From Streptomyces sp. NBC_01445 (GTDB lineage: Bacteria > Actinomycetota > Actinomycetes > Streptomycetales > Streptomycetaceae), in assembly GCF_035918235.1 (NCBI RefSeq), contig NZ_CP109486.1:1-64000 (forward strand): 64,000 nucleotides of DNA, in the 5' to 3' direction. The notes beneath the pieces were generated by a model that was not told where the DNA came from, ran no database searches, and saw only the letters and a list, made by a program, of their open reading frames with translations. This document shows positions 45,901-54,619 of the stretch, piece by piece. Each line of letters starts with the position of its first letter. Positions within the stretch are counted from its first letter, which is position 1. The translations under genes and the position numbers were made by a program.

Positions 45901-47518
45901 CGATGCGGTCGACCATGTCCTGGAAGCGGCCGTCGGACCCGAACTCGATCCTGGCGGCCCGTCGCAGTCCGGGGCAGACCACTTGGGCGGCGTCGTCGGA
46001 CAGCGGTGGCCCGGACTTCAGGAGGTGCGCCACGAGGTGGGCCAGGCCGTAGCGGTCCATCGCCGGCCAGTCCACGTCCGCCCAGGTGGGCGCGGAATCC
46101 CGGTAGTGCTGTGTGATTCGCCGGTGCCAGGCGGCGGCGTCGACCCAGCACTCCGGGTGCTTCTCGCGGGTCTCGGGTGCGGTGAGGAATTCACCGATCG
46201 AGGTGTGGAAGAAGCCGATGCGGTGCTCGCGCCGGTCCAGCAGCCAGCGCAGGCTGCCCAGCACCTGCCGTACGAGCGCCTCGCGGAGAGGCGTCCCGGA
46301 CAGGGCCGCGAGCTGCTCCTCCGTCAAGGTTTCCCTCGCCACGGTGAGCACGCCGATGAGCGGCAGCGCCACCGTGTCCCAGTCGTCCGGCGCCCCGGCC
46401 CTGCTGCCTGGCCACGAGGCGATGTCCTCGCGGACGAGTTCCAGGAAGAAGCCGTACAGGCCGACCAGGTTCCCGGGTATGTCGCTGAAGGTGAGCAGAC
46501 GGTCGGCCAGCTCGTCGCTCCCTTCCGCGGCGGCCGCGTTCAGCGCGCGGGCGTACGTTGCCAGATAGAGGAAGTTCCCGGCCGCCCTGCGGACGGCGTG
46601 ATGCTTGGTGTGGCCCACGAGCCGGCCCCGGGCCCGTTCCATGGCGACGACTGCGGGGTTCTCCAGGACGCGGTCCGCGTACTGGCGCAGATCGTCCCCC
46701 ACCTGAGCGGATCCGGGGTCGATGACCACCTCGGTGAGGCGCTCCTCCCGGGCCGACCTGAGCAGCCGCAGTCCCGAATGCGGCCGGGACATCAAGACGA
46801 TCCGGATATTCTCCGGCAGTTCGGGAGAGCGGGCCAGCCAGCGCAGCAGTCCGTCCCTGGGTGCCGCCAGGTCTTCGTCGGCGATCTCGTCCAGGGCGTC
46901 GAGCAGGATGACGATCCTGGCCTCGGGGGCCTGCTCGGCCAGCACCTGCGCGGGACCGATCAGCGCGAGGTGGGCGAGATTGTCCGGATCGAGGAGGCGG
47001 GGCTCCAACTGCGCCGTCCCGATCTCGATGCCGCTGACGGACCCGCCCACATCGCCGATCCGCTGCTGCACTTCCAGCGTCGCGGTGAGCTGGAACGGCG
47101 ACACCTGCAAGTCGTCGATCTTGATGCCGACGACGCGCCCCTCGACCTTGACGGACTCGATGTGCTGCTCGATCACCACCGAGAGCCGATCCAGCGCGAA
47201 GATCTCCGGGTACACCCGGGCGAGTTGGTGCCCGATGGACAGCAGGAATGCCTGGATGTCCCCGCCGGTGAGCGCGGTGCGGCTGTCCCGCCGGAAGAAA
47301 TAGCGCAGCCGGTCGGGGCGGGATCGCGCTATTCCGGCGAGCAGGCTGGTCTTGCCCGCGCCGGGCTCGCCGGTCACCAGCACGTACTGGCCGCGCTCCG
47401 ACGCCAGGGCCCGCTCGATCTCCTCGGCCAGCCACGTGCGCTCGACGTAGTCCGTCCCCGTCCGGTCCCGGACCACGTCCTCGAATGCCTGGCCGGCCCG
47501 GCCGTGGTCGGTGGTCAC
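42996..47518 (-). CDS. Giant STAND/NACHT-type NTPase, frameshifted in a G run
   Basis: From GTG 47518 (GTGA overlap with the cyclase gene) the first frame encodes about 980 residues. They include Walker A VTGEPGAGKTSLL (residues 48-60), Walker B ILLDALDEIAD near 210, the sensor-like RIVLMSRPHSG near 245 and a winged-helix region with LRWLLDRREHRIGFFHTSIG near 435. Helical repeats follow. At 44585-44589 (five G on the coding strand) the sense moves to a second frame, GEMAKAVALLDAVLREAENP, and continues about 530 residues to 42996. A sixth G would give one protein of about 1507 residues. An inserted beta-rich stretch (VKVEGRVVGIKIDDLQ...) sits at about 118-165. STAND proteins are signal-triggered oligomerising switches of conflict systems. 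Confidence 0.75.
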
Positions 47519-48360
47519 TTCTCGCCTCCGGCGGTACGGATGTCCACCCCGATCACCGTGCCGCTGGGGGCCACCCGGCCGACCCTGGCGGTGCCCTCGA
47601 GGCTGCCCACGGCGCGGTCCGTACGCACCGAGACCGCCTCTCCCGCCACCTCGTCGACGCTGATGTCACCCCGGACCACGGCCGTCTCCCCGGCGGTGTC
47701 AGCCGTCTCTGCCCGCTTGCGTGGCCGGTCCGGTTCGAGGTCCAACTGCCGGGCATCGGCGTCCGGCAGCCAGATCCAGGCATCCCCTCGGTACTCCTTC
47801 TCCTCGACCCATACACGCCGCAACGCCTCCGGGGCGATGGTCGTATGCGCGTCCTGTACGACGTCCCGGAAGACGACCGCCGAGACCGCGACGGCCAGAT
47901 CCGCGTCCGGCGCCTGGACCAGGGCGGTGCGCAGGGCGGCGCAGTCCAGGATGCGGCCCGTCTCCACCGGGGCCCGGCCGACGAACCCGTTGGCGGCAGG
48001 GGAGGCCGGGCCGAAGTGGACGGCGGCGCGGAGCCGGAGCCGGCTCTCCCGCACCCGGTCACGATTGAAGGCGCGCAGCCCCGCGTTCAGGGCGCGCATG
48101 AAGGTGTCGACCAGGGCCGGTTCGGAGGCCCCCTTGGGCAGCACGGCGAACACGGAGTCCCCGCCCTCCTGGGTCGCCCATCGTGCGCGCTCCAGCCCGG
48201 CGGTGTCGGCCGCCTCCGCTACCAGGCGCGTGATGCCCTCCTGGAGTTGACGCTGGGTCACCGCATCGGCCGCGCCGTACCCTTTCGCGTCGACCGCGAG
48301 CAGCAGGCGACGCGCGAACGCGGCCCGGTGATCTGGTGAGTGCGCACGATGTGCCGTCAT
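47515..48360 (-). CDS. Class III nucleotidyl-cyclase-like protein
   Basis: 281 residues from ATG 48360. Residues about 12-190 follow the class III cyclase plan: RRLLLAVDAKGYGAADAV (first metal Asp), WATQEGGDSVFAVLP (second Asp), LRLRAAVHFGPAS and GRAPVETGRILDCAALR. The transition-state Asn-x6-Arg is changed (Thr at the Asn place, Arg kept), so catalysis may be altered. Residues about 215-281 form a beta-repeat tail (VRGDISVDEVAGEAVSV, then GTARVGRVAPSGTVIGVDI). It overlaps the NTPase gene by 4 nt and is divergent from a Pycsar-effector-like gene, which suggests a cyclic-nucleotide alarm. The nucleotide cannot be deduced. Confidence 0.7.
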   Translation of the reverse strand: MTAHRAHSPDHRAAFARRLLLAVDAKGYGAADAVTQRQLQEGITRLVAEAADTAGLERARWATQEGGDSVFAVLPKGASEPALVDTFMRALNAGLRAFNRDRVRESRLRLRAAVHFGPASPAANGFVGRAPVETGRILDCAALRTALVQAPDADLAVAVSAVVFRDVVQDAHTTIAPEALRRVWVEEKEYRGDAWIWLPDADARQLDLEPDRPRKRAETADTAGETAVVRGDISVDEVAGEAVSVRTDRAVGSLEGTARVGRVAPSGTVIGVDIRTAGGEK

Positions 48361-48577
48361 AACACCTCTCAACTCTCCTGCGTAGCAATGGACTTGCCCC
48401 AGAGGGCTGCGTCGTACACGCAGCCCGTGCGGCCGCCGCTGCCACAGTCGTACGCCCTCGTCCCGGCACACACCCTGTAGAAGTAGGGGATCCCGGAAAG
48501 CCGTAGAAGGGACTGGTGCCGTCCCGGTCGCCGGCCGCTACTGGACGGGACGCACCGTCGCGGACCGAGGAGACGCC

Positions 48578-49096
48578 ATGACACCTGTCGGGCCGGCAGC
48601 CGACCGTAGCCCCGAGCGGGACATGTTCACCGTGCTGCACGCGACCCACCAGCAGGCGGACACCAAAGCCGGCGTGCTGGCGGCGGCGCTGGCCGCGCTG
48701 GCCAGCACGGCGGGCGGGTGGAGCCGCCCCGCGGTGCTCCTGTGGGAGCGCGGTGGGGCGGCCGGGCTGCTCGCCGGAGGGCTGCTCGCCGCGTTCGTCT
48801 GCGGATTGGCTGGCGGCGCGGTGAGCCTGGCCGCGGCGTTGACCCCGCGCCTGCTGCGGGACCCGGGGGGCAACCGCTACAGCTTCCTCCAGCTGGCCGC
48901 CGCTTCCGACGAGCAGCCGGCGGATGCCGCGGATGCCCACGAAGCATCGGCAAGCGGGGAGTTGTCGCGTACGGTGCGGTTCCTCGCCCGGGTTGCCGTG
49001 CGCAAGCACCGCTGGCTGCGGGCCGGGGTGGCCTGCACCGCTGTCGTTGGCGTGGCCGCGGGCCTCGGCGCGACGTTGCTGCCGCCCTTGGTCTGA
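48578..49096 (+). CDS. Pycsar-effector-like transmembrane protein (PycTM/DUF5706-like)
   Basis: 172 residues from ATG 48578 with GGAG upstream. The N-terminal helix has the family's ADTKAGVLAAALAALAS (A-D-x-KAg) motif at about 26-42. A second hydrophobic segment follows, GLLAGGLLAAFVCGLAGGAV (about 62-84), then a cytosolic helical linker and a last membrane helix (about 145-170). In Pycsar systems such proteins bind cCMP or cUMP and damage the inner membrane. Here the gene is divergent from a cyclase-like gene 217 bases away, the expected partner. The pairing is an inference from motif and position. Confidence 0.65.
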   Translation: MTPVGPAADRSPERDMFTVLHATHQQADTKAGVLAAALAALASTAGGWSRPAVLLWERGGAAGLLAGGLLAAFVCGLAGGAVSLAAALTPRLLRDPGGNRYSFLQLAAASDEQPADAADAHEASASGELSRTVRFLARVAVRKHRWLRAGVACTAVVGVAAGLGATLLPPLV

Positions 49097-49108
49097 CGGC
49101 CGTGCCGG

Positions 49109-49816
49109 CTACGGCTGCCCAGGCGCCAGGTCGGCGAGCAGCCTGAGCTGGGGCACATTCCGGATGGTGGTGGCCCGGTAACCCGTCTCCACCAAGCCCT
49201 CCTCGCGCAGGTCGCGCAGCACCTTGTGGATGGTCGTCTCGGCGGCGCCGACCAGGGTGGCCAGCTCCGGCTGCGTCAGCCGGCAGCCGATCACCACGCC
49301 GCCGTGTCCGGGCGAGCCGTACGCGGCCGCCAGCTCCACCAGCAGCCGGGCCAGCCGCACTTTCGTCGGGTAGCCATGGAAGTCGAGCCGACGCCGGTTC
49401 GCCCAGCGCAGCCGGTCGGCGACGAGGCCGGTCAGGGCAATGGAGATCTGCGGGCGGCGCAATAGCAGTCCGCGCAGTGCGCCACTCGGCAGCACCTGGG
49501 CCGTCAGGGGGCCGCAGGCGATGACGGTCGCGGAGCGGGGCGTGCCGGCCAGGGCGGCCATTTCGCCCACTGTGTCCCCGGCGGCCCGGACCGCAAGCAG
49601 GGAACTCTCGCCGTTCTCCACCGTCGCCGTGACCTTGGTGAGGCCGGACAGCAGCAGCAGCGCGTGCCGATCCCGCATCCCCTCCCGGAGCAGCACGCCC
49701 CCGGCCTCGATGCGCGTCCGGGTGCCCAAGTTCAGCAGCTCTGTCCGTTCCGGCTCCGGCAGCGTCCCCAGCAGGCTGCGCGCCGGCCACCCCTCGGACT
49801 CGATCCACTGGCCCAT
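49109..49816 (-). CDS. Crp/Fnr-family regulator with cNMP-binding domain
   Basis: 235 residues from ATG 49816, chosen because GGGGGCAGG lies just upstream (ATG 49846 is in frame too). The N-terminal cyclic-nucleotide-binding barrel spans about 15-125, with RTRIEAGGVLLREGMRDRHA and the phosphate cassette AAGDTVGEMAALAGTPRSAT near 80-100 (GE and R-S/T present, as in cAMP binders). The C-terminal winged helix is LTQPELATLVGAAETTIHKV near 180. It converges on the Pycsar-effector-like gene, 12 bases apart. Its retained ligand cassette makes it a candidate reader of the nucleotide made by the nearby cyclase-like protein. Confidence 0.8.
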   Translation of the reverse strand: MGQWIESEGWPARSLLGTLPEPERTELLNLGTRTRIEAGGVLLREGMRDRHALLLLSGLTKVTATVENGESSLLAVRAAGDTVGEMAALAGTPRSATVIACGPLTAQVLPSGALRGLLLRRPQISIALTGLVADRLRWANRRRLDFHGYPTKVRLARLLVELAAAYGSPGHGGVVIGCRLTQPELATLVGAAETTIHKVLRDLREEGLVETGYRATTIRNVPQLRLLADLAPGQP

Positions 49817-50032
49817 ACCTGCCCCCACGGCTCTCAACGAGGTCATGCCCGTGCACGGGACCGATAGCCCCGCGTGGCACAACGTGTTCCTGGCTGCTGA
49901 CCTTGCCGACTCCAAGGTGATCCGACAGCGGCAGGTCGCCAGCCCGGCGGAGCTTCGTCACGGAATCTACCTCCTTCCCGCCGGGCCGAGCCAAGTCTCA
50001 TCCACCCGTGCCTGCTCAGGCCAGTGCCAGAT

Positions 50033-50396
50033 TCACTTCCCCTCCTCCTGCAGCTTGAGCAAGTGGTCGAAGTTGCCAGCCCGGCGGACGAGTTCCTCAT
50101 ACGTGCCCGTCTCGCAAACGCGCCCCTGGCTGACGACGATGATCCGGTCGGTGAGGCGGGTGTTGGCCAGACAGTGGGCGATAGACACGGTCGCGCGTCC
50201 GACGGCGAGGGCCTTCAGCTGCTGGTAGATCCGGTGCTCGGTGAGGGCAGCGGTCGGCTCGTCCATCACGAGCACGGGAGCCTTCCGATGGAAGGTTCGC
50301 GCGACCGCGACGCGCTGCCACTGTCCGCCGGACACACCAGGAGTGGGCCAACGAGGTGTCCAGTCCGTTGGGCGGTCCCCGTTGGGTGCGCGCCAA
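50033..50396 (-). pseudogene. C-terminal remnant of an ABC exporter ATPase
   Basis: One reverse frame supplies RTQRGPPNGLDTSLAHSW. At about 50345 the sense shifts to another frame: GVSGGQWQRVAVARTFHR (ABC signature), VLVMDEPTAAL (Walker B), IAHCLANTRLTDRIIVV and EELVRRAGNFDHLLKLQEEG. The Walker A half and membrane part are gone. The H-loop is intact, but the frameshift and truncation make it a pseudogene. Confidence 0.7.
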
Positions 50397-50439
50397 GAAA
50401 CTTTACCCAACATCAGCTGCCAGGCACGGAGTTTGACTG

Positions 50440-50562
50440 TCAGTGGCACGTGATACCCCTGAAGACATAACCCTCAATCTCGCGGGCGGCCTGCGTGTAG
50501 CTGCGGCCGGTGCGCTTCATTTCGGCACGGATCGCGTCTTTGCGCTGCTTGTCCTTGGTCAT
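50440..50562 (-). CDS. Small conserved helical protein
   Basis: 40 residues from ATG 50562 with GGAAGGA upstream. The core KDKQRKDAIRAEMKRTGRSY then TQAAREIEG is a short amphipathic pattern found in many tiny Streptomyces proteins next to toxin or XRE genes. Function unknown; an antitoxin-like or DNA-associated role is only a guess. Confidence 0.5.
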   Translation of the reverse strand: MTKDKQRKDAIRAEMKRTGRSYTQAAREIEGYVFRGITCH

Positions 50563-50745
50563 GACGGTCCTTCCACGGCATGCCCACGCCCATGCTGCAG
50601 CAGGGTCATCACGATCAGGCAAGGAGCTGCGCGATTCTCAGAACCTTGTCCATGTCCCGAGCGCGTGGGTGCTGTTCGGGCCGGACTGGCAGGCGCTTTC
50701 ACTGCCGTGGTCGGCACGATAGCGCATCGCCGGGAGGGGGCGTGG

Positions 50746-51057
50746 TCAGTCTGCGTGGTCGTGCTGTATCCGCTCGCCCGCGTCGATGACTGTCCCGTGT
50801 GTCAGGGGTGCGTCTTCTGCTTCAGCCAATAGGCCGGACACGGTGCGCCCGTAGGCGGCGCACACCTTTGCCAGGCACGTCGTCGTTGGGTCGGTCACTG
50901 CCCGCTCGATCCGCGACAGCGTCGAGCGGCTCACGCCCGTGCGCCTCTCTAGGTCCTCCAGTGACCAGCCCTGAGCTGTCCGCAGGTCCACGAGTCGGCG
51001 CGCCAGGCGGGCTTGCATTCGCTCGATTCTCTCGGACTCCGCCGCGTCAACTCCCAT
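50746..51057 (-). CDS. XRE-family transcriptional regulator
   Basis: 103 residues. The central helix-turn-helix is standard: RRLVDLRTAQGWSLEDLERR then TGVSRSTLSRIERAVTDPTT (about 18-60), followed by CLAKVCAAYGRTVSGLLAEA. There is no ligand domain. It lies upstream of the 40-residue gene on the same strand, 183 bases apart, and could control it. Confidence 0.75.
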   Translation of the reverse strand: MGVDAAESERIERMQARLARRLVDLRTAQGWSLEDLERRTGVSRSTLSRIERAVTDPTTTCLAKVCAAYGRTVSGLLAEAEDAPLTHGTVIDAGERIQHDHAD

Positions 51058-51186
51058 GTCTTGCTTCCCGTTCGGGCTCAGTGCCGGCAGTCTGCTTGGG
51101 TCTCCAGGACGAAGGGCCGGTTCCCGCTGAACCTTGGCGACCGGTACGGGTCACCGCCTTCGCCGGCGCACTGACGACGATCTCTA

Positions 51187-52319
51187 GTGTTCCGAGTCAA
51201 GAATTCCGTGTGTATGTGTAGCCTTGTTCTATGGCGCGGATGGGGCGGCCGAAGGCCGAGTTGACTCTGTCGGATGAGGAGCGGGCTGCACTCGAGGGAT
51301 GGGTGCGGCGTCGTTCCACGCCGCAGGCGTGGGCATTGCGGTGTCGGATCGTCCTGGCTTGTGCCGAAGGCACCTCCAACAAGGATGTGGCTACTCAACT
51401 CGGGTCCACACCACAGGCGGTGGGCCGCTGGCGGGCCCGGTTCGTGCAATATCGAATCGCAGGTCTGGGTGACATGCCACGTCCGGGTGGCCCCAGGACG
51501 GTGACGGACGACCAGGTCGCCGCGGTCGTCACCAAGACGCTGGAATCCACCCCGAAGAACGCGACGCACTGGTCGACGCGATCGATGGCGAAAGAGATGG
51601 GCCTGTCTCAGTCGTCGGTGTCCCGGATCTGGCGGGCGTTCGGCCTGCAGCCACATCGCTCGGAGACCTTCAAACTGTCAACCGATCCGTACTTCGTCGA
51701 CAAGGTCCACGACGTCGTCGGTCTCTACCTGGACCCGCCCGAACGGGCGTTGGTGTTCTGCGTGGATGAGAAGTCGCAGATCCAGGCCCTGGACCGGTCC
51801 CAGCCGGTGCTGCCGATGATGCCCGGTGTTCCCGAGCGGACCACCCACGACTACGTCCGCGCCGGCACCACCACACTGGTCGCGGCTCTGGAGGTCGCCA
51901 CCGGCAAGGTGATCGGCTCCCTGCACCGCAGGCACCGGGCCGAGGAGTTCAAGAAGTTCCTCGTCAAGCTCGACAAAGAGGTGCCTGGTGACCTGGATGT
52001 CCACCTCGTCTGTGACAACTACGCCACCCACAAGACACCCGCCATCAAGAAGTGGTTGCTGGCCCACCCCCGGTTCCACCTGCACTTCACACCAACCGGC
52101 TCGTCCTGGCTCAACCTCGTCGAGCGGTGGTTCGCCGAACTGACCAACAAACAGATACGGCGAGGTGTCCACAGATCCGTCCAGGCCCTCGAGAAGGACA
52201 TCCGCAACTGGATCGCCACCTGGAACACCGACCCGAAGCCCTACGTCTGGACGAAGACCGCAGACGAAATCCTCGAACGCCTCGCCAGCTATCTGAATAG
52301 AATTCCTGACTCGGAACAC
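51187..52319 (+). mobile_element. Complete IS630-family element
   Basis: 1133 bp bounded by inverted repeats GTGTTCCGAGTCA[A/G]GAATTC and flanked by TA duplications (51185-51186 and 52320-52321), the IS630/Tc1 target. It contains a single intact transposase gene. Confidence 0.9.
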
Positions 52320-52322
52320 TAG
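51231..52322 (+). CDS. IS630-family DDE transposase
   Basis: 363 residues from ATG 51231. The N-terminal helix-turn-helix is LACAEGTSNKDVATQLGST with QAVGRWRARF. The catalytic triad is clear: VFCVDEKSQIQAL (Asp near 178), LVCDNYATHKT (Asp near 261) and SWLNLVERWFAEL (Glu near 298), giving the D-D-x(~36)-E spacing of IS630. The TAG stop is built from the right TA target duplication plus one flanking base, so the reading frame ends exactly at the element edge. Confidence 0.9.
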   Translation: MARMGRPKAELTLSDEERAALEGWVRRRSTPQAWALRCRIVLACAEGTSNKDVATQLGSTPQAVGRWRARFVQYRIAGLGDMPRPGGPRTVTDDQVAAVVTKTLESTPKNATHWSTRSMAKEMGLSQSSVSRIWRAFGLQPHRSETFKLSTDPYFVDKVHDVVGLYLDPPERALVFCVDEKSQIQALDRSQPVLPMMPGVPERTTHDYVRAGTTTLVAALEVATGKVIGSLHRRHRAEEFKKFLVKLDKEVPGDLDVHLVCDNYATHKTPAIKKWLLAHPRFHLHFTPTGSSWLNLVERWFAELTNKQIRRGVHRSVQALEKDIRNWIATWNTDPKPYVWTKTADEILERLASYLNRIPDSEH

Positions 52323-52419
52323 CGCCTGGAGATGTTGTTTCGATCTCGGCCGGCGAGGGACCCGTCCACAGTCGCGATGTGCTGCTCGGGGTCCCACGCG
52401 AGGACGACGTGAGAGTGCG

Positions 52420-53766
52420 TTAGATGGGCTGGGTGGTGATGCGGGCTCCGACCGCGGCCAGCTTGGCGACGGGCTGTTCGTAGCCGCGCTCCAGGTAGCG
52501 GGTTCCGGCGATGGTGCTCGTGCCGTCGGCGACGAGTGCGGCGAGGACGTAGCCGAAGCCGGCCCGCAGGTCTGGGATGACGAGGTCGGCGCCGTGCAGG
52601 CGTCGGGGGCCGCTGATCTTGGCGGTGTGCTGGAAGTCCCGCCCGTGGAAGCGGCAGGCGACCGCTCCCAGGCACCTGGTGGTGAGCTCCACCGAGGCGC
52701 CCATGGCGTTCAACTGCTCGGTGTAGCCGAAGCGGTCTTCGTAGATGGTTTCGTGGACGACGGAGGTGCCGGTGGCCTGGGTGAGCAGGACGGTGAGCGG
52801 CTGCTGCCAGTCCGTCATGAATCCGGGGTGGACGCCGGTTTCGACGTCGGTGGCGGTCAGGGGCCGGGCCCTCCAGAATTCCAGGCCGTCCTTGGTTTCG
52901 GCGAAGTCGCCGCCGATGTGCCGCAGGGTGTTGAGGTAGGTGACCAGGTGTTCCTGGCGTGCCCCGCGGACCTCGATGCGTCCGTCCGTTGCGATGGCGG
53001 CCGCGGCGAAGGAGGCGATCTCGATGCGGTCGGCGATGGTGGTGTGTTCGACGCCGCGTAGTTCGCGGACTCCCTCGACCATGATGGTGCGGTCGGTGTT
53101 GATCGTGATGAGGGCGCCCATTTTCTGGAGCATGAGGATCAGGTCCACGATCTCGGGCTCGACGGCCGCGTTGGAGATCACGGTGGTCCCGGAGGCGCGG
53201 ACTGCCGCCAGGAGGAGGTTCTCGGTGGCGCCGACGGAGGGGAACGGCAGGTCGATGTGGGCGCCGGTGAGCCTGTCGACGTGGACCTTCACCGAGGTGG
53301 GGTGTTCCGCGATGTCGGCGCCCATCTGGCGCAGTCCCTCGAGGTGGAAGTCGATGGGGCGTTTGCCGATGGTGCAGCCGCCGGGCAGGGGGACGATCGT
53401 TTCGCCGCGACGGTGGAGCAAGGGGCCCATCATGAGGATCGGGATGCGGTTGACGCCGGAGTACATAGCGGACAGCGACGTTTCGCGTACTTCGGGGGTG
53501 TGCACGCGGACCGAGTGCTCGCCGAGCCAGGTCACTTGGGTGCCCAGTTCGGCGAGCATGCCGAGGACGAGGTCGACCTCCAGGATGCGGGGGACTCCGT
53601 GCAGCACGCACGGCTGGTCGGTCAGCAGGCCGGCCACGATCTGCTTCGTGACGGCGTTCTTCGCGCCCGATGCCGTGACGGAGCCCTCAAGCGGTACGCC
53701 ACCCGTGATGCGGTAGGTGTGACGGTCGGCTGCCATGGGCTGCTCCAGCGCGCTGGCGATATTCAT
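52420..53766 (-). CDS. MurA-like UDP-GlcNAc enolpyruvyltransferase
   Basis: 448 residues from ATG 53766 with GAGGGA upstream. The inverted alpha/beta-barrel EPT family is plain: YRITGGVPLEGSVTASGAKN at the start, LPGGCTIGKRPIDFHLEGL near 128 with the PEP/fosfomycin-reactive Cys, VGATENLLLAAVRASGTT near 190 and DLRAGFGYVLAALVADGTS near 410. MurA makes UDP-GlcNAc-enolpyruvate for peptidoglycan; paralogues such as NikO/PolA act in nucleoside antibiotic pathways. Its place at the end of an operon with an aldolase, a beta-helix protein and a glycosyltransferase favours a specialised role or a self-resistance copy. It is 58 bases after the aldolase gene. Confidence 0.8.
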   Translation of the reverse strand: MNIASALEQPMAADRHTYRITGGVPLEGSVTASGAKNAVTKQIVAGLLTDQPCVLHGVPRILEVDLVLGMLAELGTQVTWLGEHSVRVHTPEVRETSLSAMYSGVNRIPILMMGPLLHRRGETIVPLPGGCTIGKRPIDFHLEGLRQMGADIAEHPTSVKVHVDRLTGAHIDLPFPSVGATENLLLAAVRASGTTVISNAAVEPEIVDLILMLQKMGALITINTDRTIMVEGVRELRGVEHTTIADRIEIASFAAAAIATDGRIEVRGARQEHLVTYLNTLRHIGGDFAETKDGLEFWRARPLTATDVETGVHPGFMTDWQQPLTVLLTQATGTSVVHETIYEDRFGYTEQLNAMGASVELTTRCLGAVACRFHGRDFQHTAKISGPRRLHGADLVIPDLRAGFGYVLAALVADGTSTIAGTRYLERGYEQPVAKLAAVGARITTQPI

Positions 53767-53824
53767 CTGACGGTATCCCTCACAGTGCTGTTCGGCGCTT
53801 ATGGCGAAATGCCCGCCGCAAACA

Positions 53825-54619
53825 TCACGCCGGAACCCGCCTCGTGCGATAGGACGATACCGGTGGGACGGTGGTTGCATCGGTCAGGGACAGCCGTTCG
53901 GCCTCGCGGTACAACCGGTTCGGGAAGATGACGCCCCCGGTCAGCGCGGCCTGCAGAACGGCGGTGCGGGCGCTCTCCTCCAGGCGCAGCATGAGGTCGG
54001 TGGTCTCCTCCAGTTGGCGGCCGACGGTGAATGCTCCGTGCCGGTAGAGGGTGAAGGCGAGCCCGTGGCGCTGCATCTCCTCGGCGCGCGGAGCGATGAT
54101 TTCCTCCAGCTGGGGCCTGTAGTGCAGCAGGGTGACGGCGGCCACGTCGGGGCGTTGCACCATGCCCTGGGGCAGGTCCAGAGGTACCGGGTCGGCGAGG
54201 AAGTCCGCTTTGACGGCGCTGTCGTCGGCTTGGAGGCAGGGGATCTCACCGAAGGCGTCGGCCCGGTTGGTCACCGACGGGATCGGCAGGCCCAGGGAGG
54301 CGAAGGCGAGGGCGTAGGGCGCGTGCGTGTGCACGATCGCACCGGCGCGGGGCAGCATCCGGTACAGGTCCAGGTGCATGGGGGTGCCGGAGGCGCCCAG
54401 ACCACCGGTCTGCTCGACAATCCGGCCGTCCGGGTCCAGCACGATGAAGTCGCGGATCGAGGCGTCCCAGCGGTCGAACGCGAGCCGCGTGCAGGACATG
54501 AGGATGTTGCCGTCCGGCAGGCGCACCGATACGGCCCCGCCGGCAGGGTTGAGCACCTCCCACGCCTTGAGGTCTTTCAGGGCAGCCAGGAGGTGCATGC
54601 GCTCGGTCTCGTGCTTCAC
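53825..54619 (-). CDS. Class II aldolase/adducin-family protein
   Basis: 264 residues from GTG 54619, overlapping the preceding stop (GTGA). It has the fold's zinc-site pattern: NPAGGAVSVRLPDGNILMS near 25, GTPMHLDLYRMLPRAGAIVH with THAPYALAFA near 80-105 (HxH), a phosphate/acidic loop and RHGAFTVGRQLEETTDLMLR near 210 with the third His. Members are L-fuculose-phosphate aldolases, ribulose epimerases and decarboxylases. The substrate here is unknown. Operon context points to building a sugar- or phospho-type small molecule. Confidence 0.75.
   Translation of the reverse strand: MKHETERMHLLAALKDLKAWEVLNPAGGAVSVRLPDGNILMSCTRLAFDRWDASIRDFIVLDPDGRIVEQTGGLGASGTPMHLDLYRMLPRAGAIVHTHAPYALAFASLGLPIPSVTNRADAFGEIPCLQADDSAVKADFLADPVPLDLPQGMVQRPDVAAVTLLHYRPQLEEIIAPRAEEMQRHGLAFTLYRHGAFTVGRQLEETTDLMLRLEESARTAVLQAALTGGVIFPNRLYREAERLSLTDATTVPPVSSYRTRRVPA

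Noticed and set aside
52323..52440. Protein-like reverse reading HSHVVLAWDPEQHIATVDG beside the IS630 element
   Set aside because: No start codon, ends at the element edge, and the other flank does not continue the frame, so a split gene could not be shown.
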